Assembly (NCBI GenBank): GCA_905234245.1
Contig: CAJOGN010000014.1
Span: 1-50,885 of the forward strand
Source: an uncultured Lachnospiraceae bacterium
GTDB lineage: Bacteria > Bacillota > Clostridia > Lachnospirales > Lachnospiraceae
Reading direction: 5' to 3'
DNA length: 50,885 nt
Part shown: piece after piece, positions 39,404 through 48,713 of the stretch
Numbering within the stretch: position 1 is the stretch's first letter
Layout: every line of letters starts with the position of its first letter
The notes under the pieces: model-generated
The model's database searches: none
The model's input: only the letters and a program-made list of their open reading frames with translations
Told to the model about the DNA's origin: nothing
Translations under genes and position numbers: made by a program

Positions 39404-40276
39404 CTAGGATATAGCCTCAGCACCTGCAATAATCTCTGTAAGTTCCTGAGTAATTGATCCCTGACGAGCTCTATTATATTTCAATGTTAAATCACTAATA
39501 ATGTCTTCTGCATTATTGGTTGCAGAATCCATGGCCTGCATGCGGGCTCCGTTCTCTGAAGCAACAGCTTCAACCAAAGCTCCGTATATAAGGCTTGTAA
39601 CATACTTTGGAACAATCATGTCTAACGCTTCTTCCGGATTGGGTTCGAAGTTCATAAGCATTTTGCTGTTCTTATCCTCTTCGTCGCCACCCTTTATATC
39701 TTCTTCCTTAATATCTACGGGAAGCAACTTTAAGAGCCTAGGTTCATGACTAACTGTGTTCTTGAAATGCGTATATGCAAGGTAGATTTCTCCCACTTCT
39801 CCCTTGGTAAATGCTTCAAGCACCTCTCTACTGATGTCCATAGCGTCATCATATGTCGGTGCGTCCATTACCTGGTCGTGCTCAGCGACTACTTCGTAGC
39901 CTCTTGAATCCAGCGCATCATGGGCTTTCTTACCTATTGTGTAAAGCAAAATCTCTTCCCTGGCAATGTCACTTCCGGTAATTAACTTGGTTATATTACT
40001 GTTATATCCACCTGCGAGTCCTCTGTTGGAAGAAATAGTAATTATTGCCTTCTTGTTAGATTCTCCCGCTGTAAGATACGGATGATCAATTGCTCCGGCC
40101 TTATCAAGCATTGAACACACCGTACTGTACATATAATTAAAGTAGGGATTGGTATTCTCTGCTTTCTGCTTTGCTTTCTGCAATTTGACTGTAGATACAA
40201 GCTTCATGGCTTTAGTGATTTTCTGAGTGCTGCTTACACTCTTTTTTCTTCGTTTTATGTCTCTCATAGAAGCCAT
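39404..40276 (-). CDS. atpG: F1F0 ATP synthase subunit gamma
   Basis: 290 residues. N-terminal helix MASMRDIKRRKKSVSSTQKI and ITKAMKLVSTVKLQKAK are the coiled-coil that turns inside the F1 head; ITISSNRGLAGGYNSNI is the Rossmann-like centre; the C-terminus ends in NRARQGSITQELTEIIAGAE, the family signature. A loop of about 15 charged residues (DIKEEDIKGGDEEDKNSK) near residue 200 is an insertion seen in many Clostridia. Complete. Confidence 0.97.
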   Translation of the reverse strand: MASMRDIKRRKKSVSSTQKITKAMKLVSTVKLQKAKQKAENTNPYFNYMYSTVCSMLDKAGAIDHPYLTAGESNKKAIITISSNRGLAGGYNSNITKLITGSDIAREEILLYTIGKKAHDALDSRGYEVVAEHDQVMDAPTYDDAMDISREVLEAFTKGEVGEIYLAYTHFKNTVSHEPRLLKLLPVDIKEEDIKGGDEEDKNSKMLMNFEPNPEEALDMIVPKYVTSLIYGALVEAVASENGARMQAMDSATNNAEDIISDLTLKYNRARQGSITQELTEIIAGAEAIS

Positions 40277-40298
40277 AATACGTTACCTCCTTGCCTGC

Positions 40299-41804
40299 CT
40301 ACTTGTAGTCAGCCTTACATTCCTCAATAGCCTTAATTAATGCTGCCTTAGTATCGTCGTCGATTTCCTTCTTGTCACGAATGGTCGATGGAATCTCAGG
40401 ATACTTAGTGTCAACATATTCAAATAGAGCCTTCTCGAATACTAATACATCTTCTACAGGTATATCGAGTAAGTACTTCTGTGTAGCTGCAAATATTATC
40501 ATAATCTGATATTCAACCGGCATCGGAGCGTACTGTGGTTGCTTAAGCATCTCACGAATCCTCTCTCCTTGTGCCAGCTTCTCAGCTGTATCGGCATCCA
40601 GTTCAGAACCGAACTGTGCGAAGCTTGCAAGCTCTCTGTACTGTGCCAATTCCACACGAATAGGAGCAGCTATCTTCTTCATGGCCTTAATCTGAGCAGA
40701 ACCACCTACACGGGATACTGACAGACCGGCATTAATAGCAGGTCTGAAGCCTGCGTTGAAGGCATCAGTCTCAAGGTAAATCTGACCGTCTGTAATAGAG
40801 ATTACATTGGTAGGAATGTATGCACTAACGTCACCTGCCTGCGTCTCAATAATAGGTAGCGCAGTAAGTGAACCTCCACCCAATGCATCACTAAGTCTTG
40901 ATGCTCTCTCTAAAAGTCTTGAATGAAGATAGAATACATCTCCCGGATAAGCCTCACGTCCCGGTGGACGACGAAGCAGCAATGAAAGTGTACGATAAGC
41001 AGCAGCGTGCTTACTCAAATCATCATAGATTACCAGTACATCTTCACCCTTTTCCATCCATTCCTCACCGATGGCACATCCTGAATATGGTGCAATATAT
41101 TGAAGTGGAGCAAGCTCTGACGCTGTTGATGCAACAACTGTTGTATAGCTCATTGCGCCGAACTCTTCCAATTCCTTAACAATACTTGCAACGGTAGATG
41201 CCTTCTGTCCTATTGCAACATAGATACATTTTACACCTTGACCTTTTTGGTTAATAATTGTATCGATTGCTATTGCTGTCTTACCAGTCTGCTTGTCACC
41301 GATGATAAGCTCTCTTTGACCTCTTCCGATTGGAATCATTGAGTCAATAGCCTTGATACCTGTCTGCAACGGTGTATCTACCGACTTTCTGTCAATAACA
41401 CCATGTGCAACTCTTTCTATCTTTCGGAAACTTGTGGTTTCAATCGGTCCCTTGCCATCTATCGGCTGGCCAAGTGCGTTAACAACACGACCAAGCATAG
41501 CGTCACCTACCGGCACCTCAACAACACGTCCTGTTGTCTTAACAGTATCTCCCTCGTTGATATTGCGGTGGTCTCCGAGTAATACGGCACCAACGTTATC
41601 TTCCTCTAAGTTCAATACCATTCCATATACTTCGCCGGGAAACTCTAACAATTCTCCTTGCATTGCCTTCTCTAGTCCGTGAACTCTGGCTATACCGTCG
41701 GCAACCTGAATAACGGTACCTACATCCGCCACTTCCAACTGAGAAGCATATCTTTGCATTTGCTCTTTGATAACAGAGCTAATCTCTTCTGGTTTTAAAT
41801 TCAT
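40299..41804 (-). CDS. atpA: F1F0 ATP synthase subunit alpha
   Basis: 501 residues, full length. P-loop [20 protein letters not shown]; the regulatory-site signature [37 protein letters not shown]. Non-catalytic nucleotide-binding subunit of the F1 head. The start overlaps the atpH stop by 4 bp (ATGA), so translation is coupled. Confidence 0.98.
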   Translation of the reverse strand: MNLKPEEISSVIKEQMQRYASQLEVADVGTVIQVADGIARVHGLEKAMQGELLEFPGEVYGMVLNLEEDNVGAVLLGDHRNINEGDTVKTTGRVVEVPVGDAMLGRVVNALGQPIDGKGPIETTSFRKIERVAHGVIDRKSVDTPLQTGIKAIDSMIPIGRGQRELIIGDKQTGKTAIAIDTIINQKGQGVKCIYVAIGQKASTVASIVKELEEFGAMSYTTVVASTASELAPLQYIAPYSGCAIGEEWMEKGEDVLVIYDDLSKHAAAYRTLSLLLRRPPGREAYPGDVFYLHSRLLERASRLSDALGGGSLTALPIIETQAGDVSAYIPTNVISITDGQIYLETDAFNAGFRPAINAGLSVSRVGGSAQIKAMKKIAAPIRVELAQYRELASFAQFGSELDADTAEKLAQGERIREMLKQPQYAPMPVEYQIMIIFAATQKYLLDIPVEDVLVFEKALFEYVDTKYPEIPSTIRDKKEIDDDTKAALIKAIEECKADYK

Positions 41805-42367
41805 GGAGCGGTTTCACCTACTTTCAACTGTATTTTGGACATTTGTTTCGACAATTCGTATATCTTCGTCTTAACTGAGCTATCCACAACTCTGTCGCCA
41901 ATACGAATTACCATACCTCCGATCAAATCGGGTTCTACTTCATAGTTCATCTCAAATGATACATAATCGGTAGTATCAAGAAGCTTCTTCTCTACATTCT
42001 TCTTCTGGGTATCTGTAAGCTCACTCGGTGTCTTAATATAAGCTACACCGATGTTCTTATATTCCTTGACCCTGCTAATGTAGTACTCAAAGATATCTTC
42101 CATATCCTTGAAATGGTTTTTCTCAATAACCATAACCATTAGTCCAACAATCTCGTCACTAACGCGCCCCTTGAAAATGTTCTCAACCACGCGGGTCTTT
42201 TCATCTTTATCGATTTTCGGATGACACATCATCTTCTCAAGATCGTCGTTTTCTTTAAGAAGCTCAATTATTACCCTGGCCTCTTCTGAAAACTCATCAA
42301 TTCTATCCTGCTCTAAGCTTAGATCAAACAATGCGTCTCCGTATACGTTTGATACTAACTTCGCCAT
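41801..42367 (-). CDS. atpH: F1F0 ATP synthase subunit delta
   Basis: 188 residues. [20 protein letters not shown] is the N-terminal helix bundle start; the C-terminal signature is visible in [31 protein letters not shown], cut across positions about 143-173 ([15 protein letters not shown]). Peripheral-stalk subunit tying F1 to subunit b. Overlaps atpF by 13 bp. Confidence 0.95.
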   Translation of the reverse strand: MAKLVSNVYGDALFDLSLEQDRIDEFSEEARVIIELLKENDDLEKMMCHPKIDKDEKTRVVENIFKGRVSDEIVGLMVMVIEKNHFKDMEDIFEYYISRVKEYKNIGVAYIKTPSELTDTQKKNVEKKLLDTTDYVSFEMNYEVEPDLIGGMVIRIGDRVVDSSVKTKIYELSKQMSKIQLKVGETAP

Positions 42368-42870
42368 GTAGAATCACCCATCTCTCTTAATGTTTCATCC
42401 ACTAAGGAATCCTGTACGGAAGTGTCGATGTTTGCAGATACAACCTTCTTGGCCATAAGAGCTGCAATTGTAACCATCTCCTGCTTCATCTCGTCAGCAA
42501 CACGCTTCTTCTCAAGCTCAGCTTCCTCGCGAGCTCTCGCAATTATTCGCGATGCCTCTTCCTTAGCTTCATTTACTATCTTCGTCTCATTCTTCAACGC
42601 TTTCTGCCTAGCTTCTGATAGAATAACGTCAGCTTCCTTATCAATGTCTTTAAGCTTAGCCTCGTATTCCGCTTTCAGCTTAGCTGCCTGTTCTTTGTCA
42701 TCAGTAGCCTGTGCGATATCACTGGCTATCTTGTCCTTACGTTCCTGCAAAAGCTTCTTGGCAGGATTCCATAACAGATATGACAAAAACAAGAACAGCA
42801 CAAATACTGATATAGCAAGTAACGCTGTATCGTGTAGTAGCTGGGCGTCTAGATTGAATAATCTTTCCAT
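42355..42870 (-). CDS. atpF: F1F0 ATP synthase subunit b
   Basis: 171 residues. One membrane helix near residues 12-32 (LLAISVFVLFLFLSYLLWNP), then a long Ala/Lys/Glu-rich helix (KLLQERKDKIASDIAQATDD, AKLKAEYEAKLKDIDKEAD) that forms the dimeric peripheral stalk. Overlap with atpH shows coupling. Normal length. Confidence 0.95.
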   Translation of the reverse strand: MERLFNLDAQLLHDTALLAISVFVLFLFLSYLLWNPAKKLLQERKDKIASDIAQATDDKEQAAKLKAEYEAKLKDIDKEADVILSEARQKALKNETKIVNEAKEEASRIIARAREEAELEKKRVADEMKQEMVTIAALMAKKVVSANIDTSVQDSLVDETLREMGDSTWRS

Positions 42871-42906
42871 TAGCTACTTACCTCCTTTCTGTACCAACAA
42901 TAGGCT

Positions 42907-43185
<279 letters not shown>

Positions 43186-43199
43186 TTAATCATTGCTTC

Positions 43200-43937
43200 C
43201 TAGTCATCGTCTCCGATTGCTTGTTTGATGTATGTCATAGTCAACATACAGAATACGTACGTCTGTATTCCACCTGCGAATAGGTCGAAATATACGTGTA
43301 GCGCTGCCGGCCATACGTATGCCATCTTTGCTAACAAACCGTACACAAGGGCCATCATAACGGTTCCTGAAAGTACATTAGCAAACAGACGCAACGACAG
43401 CGATATTGGCACCGCAATATCACCTATCAAGTTAATTGGCAACCATATAGGCAACCAAGGTGGTAGCGGTGAACACTTATCTACCCAAATCTCTTTGAGG
43501 GAATTATGCTTAAATGTATTAAACCAAATAAGTACAAATGTTATAAGTGCCAATGCCAACGTAGTACCATAATCCGCTGTTGGCGGTCTAAGTCCAAATA
43601 GACCTGATATGTTGCTTATAAGGATAAATGCAAATATTGTAAAAATCCAGTTCGCAAACTTAGGTGCGTGCTTACCCATGGTATTGCCTACCATTCCCTG
43701 AAGCTTCTCCACCATAAGCTCAACAACATTCTGCAAGCCTTCAGGAACTTCTTTAGCGTGCTTTAACTTCCGATTGGCAACAACTGCGAAGCCTATCAGA
43801 ATCAGCATAACAATCAAAATACATACATGACTTGTTGTAATCCACACTTCATGTCCGAATAGATTATATGAAAAAAGACCATGTATCATAAAATCTATAT
43901 TATCTGCTGACGCATCCGCCAGAATTAGTCCATTCAC
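43200..43937 (-). CDS. atpB: F1F0 ATP synthase subunit a
   Basis: 245 residues, five to six membrane segments. SLSLRLFANVLSGTVMMALV carries the essential Arg of the ion channel; GLFGLRPPTADYGTTLAL and IQTYVFCMLTMTYIKQAI are the other conserved blocks. It forms the stator half-channels facing the c-ring. The start is GTG at 43937 with AGGAGG seven bases upstream; an ATG four bases later is out of frame. Stop to atpE start is 35 bp. Confidence 0.96.
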   Translation of the reverse strand: MNGLILADASADNIDFMIHGLFSYNLFGHEVWITTSHVCILIVMLILIGFAVVANRKLKHAKEVPEGLQNVVELMVEKLQGMVGNTMGKHAPKFANWIFTIFAFILISNISGLFGLRPPTADYGTTLALALITFVLIWFNTFKHNSLKEIWVDKCSPLPPWLPIWLPINLIGDIAVPISLSLRLFANVLSGTVMMALVYGLLAKMAYVWPAALHVYFDLFAGGIQTYVFCMLTMTYIKQAIGDDD

Positions 43938-43953
43938 ATTTTCACCTCCTTTA

Positions 43954-44355
43954 CTAGATTCTTTCTTTATGAATTATCTTTATAATTAAAGGCTGTGCAT
44001 AAGCACTGACCTTTAGCCCCATCATTGCTATAAACGCGCTAATCCAATTGCCTAAGTCGAAATATACCATTATAGCAAATACTATTATAACCACAACATA
44101 TCTGATAATCGACTTAAACCTTAATACTCCAACCTTCGAACCGTTATCTACTGCCGACTCTATAACAAGGGCAAGATTAACAGCCATAAATACTGCAAGT
44201 CCTACACCTATCCAGGTTCCTGTAGAATACCTTATCTTGTCCTCTACAAACCATATACCTGTTATCTGTACTAAAAGCCCCCAGACAAATATTCCAAGAA
44301 GTAACAGGGGCAAAGATGGATTTAACTGCTTTAATCTCTTAATTAGATTCTTCAT
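43954..44355 (-). CDS. atpI: ATP synthase subunit I
   Basis: 133 residues with four membrane segments (SLPLLLLGIFVWGLLVQITG; WIGVGLAVFMAVNLALVIES; YVVVIIVFAIMVYFDLGNW; and a last one). Position between atpZ and atpB, size and hydrophobicity fit AtpI, which helps assemble the c-ring in some species. Sequence conservation in this family is low, so the call leans on position. Confidence 0.75.
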   Translation of the reverse strand: MKNLIKRLKQLNPSLPLLLLGIFVWGLLVQITGIWFVEDKIRYSTGTWIGVGLAVFMAVNLALVIESAVDNGSKVGVLRFKSIIRYVVVIIVFAIMVYFDLGNWISAFIAMMGLKVSAYAQPLIIKIIHKERI

Positions 44356-44662
44356 TATCCTCTTCCTGCCTGTCTTCTCTATTCTTATCTTCTGACTCTT
44401 CTTTACTAATAGCTTCTTCTCTTGCTATCTCATAGGGTTCCTTTGGCTTCTTAAGATATTTCTTAACTAAGATGTACACATTTCGCATGCCTGCGGCGGC
44501 TCCCACTATAAATAGCAACACGCTTATCCACTTTATTCCGGTCTTCTCAGCTATAAAATAGGCCAATGCCGTCATAAGCGCAATAGGGACCAGCATGCTT
44601 ATTCCAATTTGCATAAGAAGAACAAGCATCTGTCCAATCTCGTTTTTCTTCTTTTTTCTCAA
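44339..44662 (-). CDS. atpZ: AtpZ/AtpQ-type accessory membrane protein
   Basis: 107 residues. A Lys-rich N-terminus, two membrane helices (LVLLMQIGISMLVPIALMTA and WISVLLFIVGAAAGMRNVYI) and a charged tail. GxxxGxRNVY-type end of helix 2 fits the AtpZ family, reported to aid Mg2+/Ca2+ supply or assembly in Na+-ATP synthase operons. It begins with TTG at 44662 behind AGGTGA, which overlaps the preceding stop. Overlaps atpI by 17 bp. Confidence 0.75.
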   Translation of the reverse strand: MRKKKKNEIGQMLVLLMQIGISMLVPIALMTALAYFIAEKTGIKWISVLLFIVGAAAGMRNVYILVKKYLKKPKEPYEIAREEAISKEESEDKNREDRQEEDNEESN

Positions 44663-44670
44663 GACTTCAC

Positions 44671-45156
44671 CTACAGCTCAATTGATATCTTTCTGCCCGA
44701 TGCCTCATATTTGTAGAATTCAACTCCTGCTGCCTCAAGCATTCTCTTAGATGCTATAACAGAAGGTGTTGATGCGTATTTGTCACAGTCATATATAATC
44801 GTCTTAATTCCTGCCTGAATGATAGCCTTAGCACATTCATTACAAGGGAATAGTGACACATAAAGCTTTGTTCCTTCTAAGCTGCCTCCTCTGTAATTAA
44901 GAATGGCATTAAGCTCAGAATGTGTAGTATAGAAATATTTGTTATCGAGAGGATCGCCTTCACGACACCAAGGGAAATCATCATCAGAGCATCCTGTTGG
45001 AAATCCGTTGTAACCCATGGAAAGAATCTTGTTATCCTGACTTACAATACATGCTCCTACCTGGGTGTTAGGGTCCTTTGAGCGCATGCCTGATAGCTTT
45101 GCAACTCCCATAAAATACTCATCCCAGCTAATATAATCTGTCCTTTTGTCGCTCAT
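44671..45156 (-). CDS. dCMP deaminase family protein
   Basis: 161 residues. Zinc site: THSELNAILN (His and catalytic Glu) and SLFPCNECAKAIIQAG (two Cys). NTQVGACIVSQDNKILSMGYNG is the substrate side. Converts dCMP to dUMP for thymidylate synthesis; ComEB belongs to the same family. It sits between the tsaC fusion and atpZ with gaps of 10 and 8 bp, so is likely on the same transcript as the ATP synthase genes. Confidence 0.9.
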   Translation of the reverse strand: MSDKRTDYISWDEYFMGVAKLSGMRSKDPNTQVGACIVSQDNKILSMGYNGFPTGCSDDDFPWCREGDPLDNKYFYTTHSELNAILNYRGGSLEGTKLYVSLFPCNECAKAIIQAGIKTIIYDCDKYASTPSVIASKRMLEAAGVEFYKYEASGRKISIEL

Positions 45157-45166
45157 ATTATGTACC

Positions 45167-46675
45167 TTACCTCTCTTGCTTAAGCAAATCTATTAATTTC
45201 GTTAATGTGTCCTTCAACACTTCATAACACAGTCCATATAACTGCAGGTCCCCTCCGTAGGGATTGGGAATCTCAAGCTCGCCACCCACATATGAAGATA
45301 GTGTAAATGTGTTATCTTCATTTGCCTTCTCGTAACCCTCTAGCACCTTACTTCTTAAGGTCTCCTCCATGGCAAATATTATTGTGGAAGAGTTAATATC
45401 ATCATCGCTTAACTGTGTAGCGCTAAATTCTCCTATCTCAATGCCGTTACCTGCAAGCACCGCTTCTGTCTTAGGATTAAGGGGCTCAGGAAACTGAACT
45501 AACAAGCCTCTTGCTAATACCTCGTAATCCTTATCTTCATCTAAGGATTCAAATATACTAGCAGCCATAGGGCTTCTTGAAGAACCGTTCTTGCTTACGA
45601 ATATTATTCTCTTAATTGCTACCCTGTCAGCACTTACCACCTTATAGCCTGCTGCCTTAAGAAGTCTATTCATAACGGCGGTTCTAATACCATCACCATC
45701 GAAGCTTTCTGAATATATTACAGACACATCTGTATCATCAAACTCTCTTAAGATGTTATACAGATTGTGGGCTATCTCTTCTTCATCAGCAGCGGAACCT
45801 ACTTTCTTGACATTGCCGCCGATGTATTTATTAGCATTTTCACTAGTGGCAATTATTCCCGTATTAATTCCCTTATTATCATTCTCCCTAACCTGAGAAT
45901 TAATATAGGCTACCACCTTCGATGAATTACCTTCAACTATTGCAAGCTCTGCTTTCGGCGCATAATGCTTATATCGCATTCCCGGAGCCTTAGGCTTATC
46001 TGCCTCTTTCTTCTCTAGAATAGAAGGGTCAATATCCACTCGGCCTATTACCTGCTCTAACATATTCTTCGTAATAGCGCCTGGCCTTAGAATTGTTGGA
46101 ATATCAGAAGTCAGGTCGATGATTGTAGACTCTAATCCTATTATAGCAGCACCACCATCTAGTATCGCATCAATCTTACCTGACAAATCCTTATATACAT
46201 GTGAAGCAAGAGTTGGGCTTGGCTTTCCTGACACATTTGCAGAGGGAGCAGCTATCATACAATCACTCCTGATTATTAGCTCTCTTGCAATCTCATCACT
46301 GGGCATCCTAATGGCAACTGTATCTAATCCGCCTGTTGTCTGCTTCGGTACCACCTTATTCTTCTTGAGAATCATTGTTAGGGGGCCTGGCCAGAAATTA
46401 TCAGCCAGTGTCCTTGCCACCTTTGGCACCTCTTCGACTATTTCCTCAAGCTGAGTCATATTGGCAATATGTACAATCAACGGATTATCGGAAGGTCTGC
46501 CCTTCGCTTTATATATTCTTTTGCTAGACCTTGGATTCTTAGCGTCTCCCCCAAGACCATACACCGTCTCTGTTGGAAATGCTACAAGGCCTCCATCCTT
46601 TATTATTTCAGCCGCTTTATTAAGGGCATTTTCCCCCTGGGGCGACTTATCAACCTTAAGTACAAGAGTTTCCAT
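45167..46675 (-). CDS. Sua5/TsaC threonylcarbamoyl-AMP synthase fused to a degenerate LMW phosphatase domain
   Basis: 502 residues. Residues 1 to about 205 are the YrdC/Sua5 catalytic domain (GLVAFPTETVYGLGGDAKNP, YKAKGRPSDNPLIVHI, AAPSANVSGKPSPT), about 206-345 the Sua5 C-terminal domain (PGMRYKHYAPKAEL). It makes the threonylcarbamoyl-AMP used for tRNA t6A. Residues about 355-502 match the YwlE-type low-molecular-weight phosphatase, but the C-x5-R loop reads FVSKNGSSRSPMAA with Ser361 and Arg367, and the general acid in D-P-[FY] is Asn471 (IPNPYGG). The phosphatase part should be inactive. ATG at 46675 directly follows a -10 box; no ribosome site. Confidence 0.9.
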   Translation of the reverse strand: METLVLKVDKSPQGENALNKAAEIIKDGGLVAFPTETVYGLGGDAKNPRSSKRIYKAKGRPSDNPLIVHIANMTQLEEIVEEVPKVARTLADNFWPGPLTMILKKNKVVPKQTTGGLDTVAIRMPSDEIARELIIRSDCMIAAPSANVSGKPSPTLASHVYKDLSGKIDAILDGGAAIIGLESTIIDLTSDIPTILRPGAITKNMLEQVIGRVDIDPSILEKKEADKPKAPGMRYKHYAPKAELAIVEGNSSKVVAYINSQVRENDNKGINTGIIATSENANKYIGGNVKKVGSAADEEEIAHNLYNILREFDDTDVSVIYSESFDGDGIRTAVMNRLLKAAGYKVVSADRVAIKRIIFVSKNGSSRSPMAASIFESLDEDKDYEVLARGLLVQFPEPLNPKTEAVLAGNGIEIGEFSATQLSDDDINSSTIIFAMEETLRSKVLEGYEKANEDNTFTLSSYVGGELEIPNPYGGDLQLYGLCYEVLKDTLTKLIDLLKQER

Positions 46676-46681
46676 AGGGAT

Positions 46682-46709
46682 ATTATATCATTTTTCGCTT
46701 TCTAATCAA
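46682..46709 (-). promoter_or_regulatory. Promoter giving a leaderless tsaC-fusion transcript
   Basis: On the minus strand TTGATT (46709-46704), 16 bases, TATAAT (46687-46682), then ATCCCT and the ATG of the Sua5 fusion. The start site predicted seven bases after the -10 box is the A of the ATG itself. No Shine-Dalgarno is present upstream. Confidence 0.7.
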
Positions 46710-46759
46710 CGAAAAACTATGGATGGGGATAAATGTTTCCCCCTACAAGTCTGATTATA

Positions 46760-48475
46760 TTACTTAACCGTTTCCTTAATCATCTGCCAAATGTCAGTTG
46801 TCTCATTACCTAACTTCCATGCGGCCACACCTGCTATCTTCTTATCAGCTACGTAAGAACACCTTTCCTTAAGGGATTTGTCATCAACAATCCATATGCT
46901 ATATGTGGTGTCTCCTTTTTGCCATGTGGCGTAATTCTCCTTGTTATCATTAAGCCATGTGACCTGGGCATTATTGCTTGAAAGTAGTGCTGGGGTTCCC
47001 TTAAGAGTTACTGTCTCGCTTGTAACACTATCCCCCTTCTGGGCCCAAAGTCTTGTATAGAATGGAATTCCAAGTATAAGCTGCTTATTATCCACGCCGG
47101 AATTTAACATTCCTTCCACGCCTTCCTTGACGAATTTCATAGAATTGTTAGAGCCTGCCTTACCTGCGCCTGTCCATGTCTCGTCGTAGCCAAATAACAC
47201 AATATAGTCTGCGTATCTTGCCTGAATATCAACATCATAATCTGCTGACTTAATGTTGTAATTATCTATGGAAAGCACAAGTCCTCTCTGCTGACATTCT
47301 AGCGCCAGCTCCTTAATAAACTCGATATACCCGCCTACATTAGCATCTCCTACCGACTCCATATCAATATTGATTCCATCAGAGCCAACTGCTGTTACAG
47401 AATTAATTATATTGTTAATAAGTGTTTCTCTTGAGGCAGCAGTATTGAATACCAGACTTTCATTCACATCGTGCTCGATATTACTTACTAATGTCCACAC
47501 CTTGATATTATTAGAGTGGCAGAAATTAACATATTCTGCAGAGGATAAATCATTGATTCCACCTTTATTATCCTTAATCTGAATCCAGGTTGGACTAATA
47601 ACATTTAGCCCTGGTGCTGCAGCAATTAAGCCCTGCACTTCACCGTTAGAAGCCTTACTGAATAACTGGTGCCAGCCTAGTCGAACAGTAGTATTCATCT
47701 GATTGTGCTTCAAACTTTCCTGAGCGACAGTAGTCTTATTCTTCTCATTTTCCTTGTCGGTAAGAGCAGAGTTCTCAACGCATCCTAAGATGCCATCTGA
47801 TGTAAGTATCTGACTCCAGCTTCCATAGTTTTCAACCACAGTAACCTTGTCGTCTTCCTTAACATTTCCTACAATCTTGCTCCTGTTACCACCGAATCTT
47901 CTCATTGGAGCATCTTTTCTTAAAACAGCAGTCACTCTTTCACGCCCTGGTGTATATATGGCTGCTCTTGCCGGGTCCTGGTTAAATGTGTATTCTGCAC
48001 CGTTAGTATCCTTCACAAATTCTAATGCAATATATGCTGTGCCATTATCCTCAATAACTGGTATATAATTTGCAGACTTATTTTGTCCCTTGAAAGTATA
48101 CCCCTTGCTTGTGGTATTGGCCTTGTATGTTCCTTCCTTGGTTGAATAACATACATTGTGATCCTGGCTGTCATAAGCATATCTGTCGTTAAGCACATCA
48201 TTAAGAAATGAGATTTTCACATAAGGTGTGTTATCCCTGACGATTCCCTTGGCTGCGCCTTCCTCTTTAGGAGCAAGGGCACCATCAACAATTACTGCCA
48301 TACCTCCTTCTTCGACTTCATAGTAATCATTAAGAGACATGGTTTCTTCTGTAGGTGAATATCTCACGTTGTATATTACAATGCCGGCTATAACAAGCAC
48401 TACAAGAGCTATAAGTACTATTATGAATCTCTTGTCAGAGAATAAATTCTTCATTAATTTGCTAAATTTGTTCAT
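46760..48475 (-). CDS. Secreted/anchored GH18 glycosidase with SH3 domain
   Basis: 571 residues. An N-terminal membrane anchor at about 17-35 (FIIVLIALVVLVIAGIVIYN), then a copper-amine-oxidase-N-like beta region (about 55-175), an SH3b domain (about 180-240; YGSWSQILTSDGILGCVENS), and a GH18 barrel from about 263 to the end. DGINIDMESV around residues 367-375 keeps the DxxDxDxE motif with the acid Glu373. Like SleL/YdhD, it probably cuts peptidoglycan or spore-cortex N-acetylglucosamine bonds outside the cell. Lone gene between a terminator and the tsaC promoter. Confidence 0.85.
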   Translation of the reverse strand: MNKFSKLMKNLFSDKRFIIVLIALVVLVIAGIVIYNVRYSPTEETMSLNDYYEVEEGGMAVIVDGALAPKEEGAAKGIVRDNTPYVKISFLNDVLNDRYAYDSQDHNVCYSTKEGTYKANTTSKGYTFKGQNKSANYIPVIEDNGTAYIALEFVKDTNGAEYTFNQDPARAAIYTPGRERVTAVLRKDAPMRRFGGNRSKIVGNVKEDDKVTVVENYGSWSQILTSDGILGCVENSALTDKENEKNKTTVAQESLKHNQMNTTVRLGWHQLFSKASNGEVQGLIAAAPGLNVISPTWIQIKDNKGGINDLSSAEYVNFCHSNNIKVWTLVSNIEHDVNESLVFNTAASRETLINNIINSVTAVGSDGINIDMESVGDANVGGYIEFIKELALECQQRGLVLSIDNYNIKSADYDVDIQARYADYIVLFGYDETWTGAGKAGSNNSMKFVKEGVEGMLNSGVDNKQLILGIPFYTRLWAQKGDSVTSETVTLKGTPALLSSNNAQVTWLNDNKENYATWQKGDTTYSIWIVDDKSLKERCSYVADKKIAGVAAWKLGNETTDIWQMIKETVK

Positions 48476-48521
48476 ACAATACCTCTTAGATTCTTATTAG
48501 GACACATTTAATAAATTATAT

Positions 48522-48557
48522 CAAAAAAAGCCCACTAGGAAAAGACTTCCTAGTGGC
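48522..48557 (-). terminator. Rho-independent terminator upstream of the GH18 gene
   Basis: On the minus strand CCACTAGGAA (48556-48547) and TTCCTAGTGG (48541-48532) form a perfect 10-bp stem with a 5-base loop, followed by GC and seven T. It ends the transcript coming from the kinase gene at 49322 through 48714. Confidence 0.9.
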
Positions 48558-48578
48558 ACTTCTATTTAACCTATATTT

Positions 48579-48671
48579 CTAGTAGAAATTTATCTTACTT
48601 ATTATCAAAATATTCATGTACCGCACGAGCATGCAAACATTAGAATCTTCACGACGTAACACTATGCTCAC
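48579..48671 (-). CDS. Possible small ORF (30 residues)
   Basis: GTG start at 48671, stop TAG at 48579. It has an unusually strong ribosome site, AAAGGAGGGAGGG, six to eleven bases upstream, and ends 22 bp before a strong terminator stem. The peptide starts MSIVLRREDSNVCMLVRYMN and ends in a hydrophobic ILIISKINFY. It lies 42 bp after the stop of the gene at 48714. No known relative; the strong ribosome site is the main support. Confidence 0.35.
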   Translation of the reverse strand: MSIVLRREDSNVCMLVRYMNILIISKINFY

Positions 48672-48713
48672 GCTAATCCCTCCCTCCTTTCAATAATTTT
48701 TCCATGTTAATAT

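Noticed and set aside
44671-45156. Competence gene comEB
   Set aside because: Same family, but there is no competence gene nearby; dCMP deaminase is the safer call.
46720-46745. Terminator for the GH18 gene (GGGGA/TCCCC hairpin)
   Set aside because: Only 5 bp of stem, and the T-run is ten bases away from it; too weak to list.
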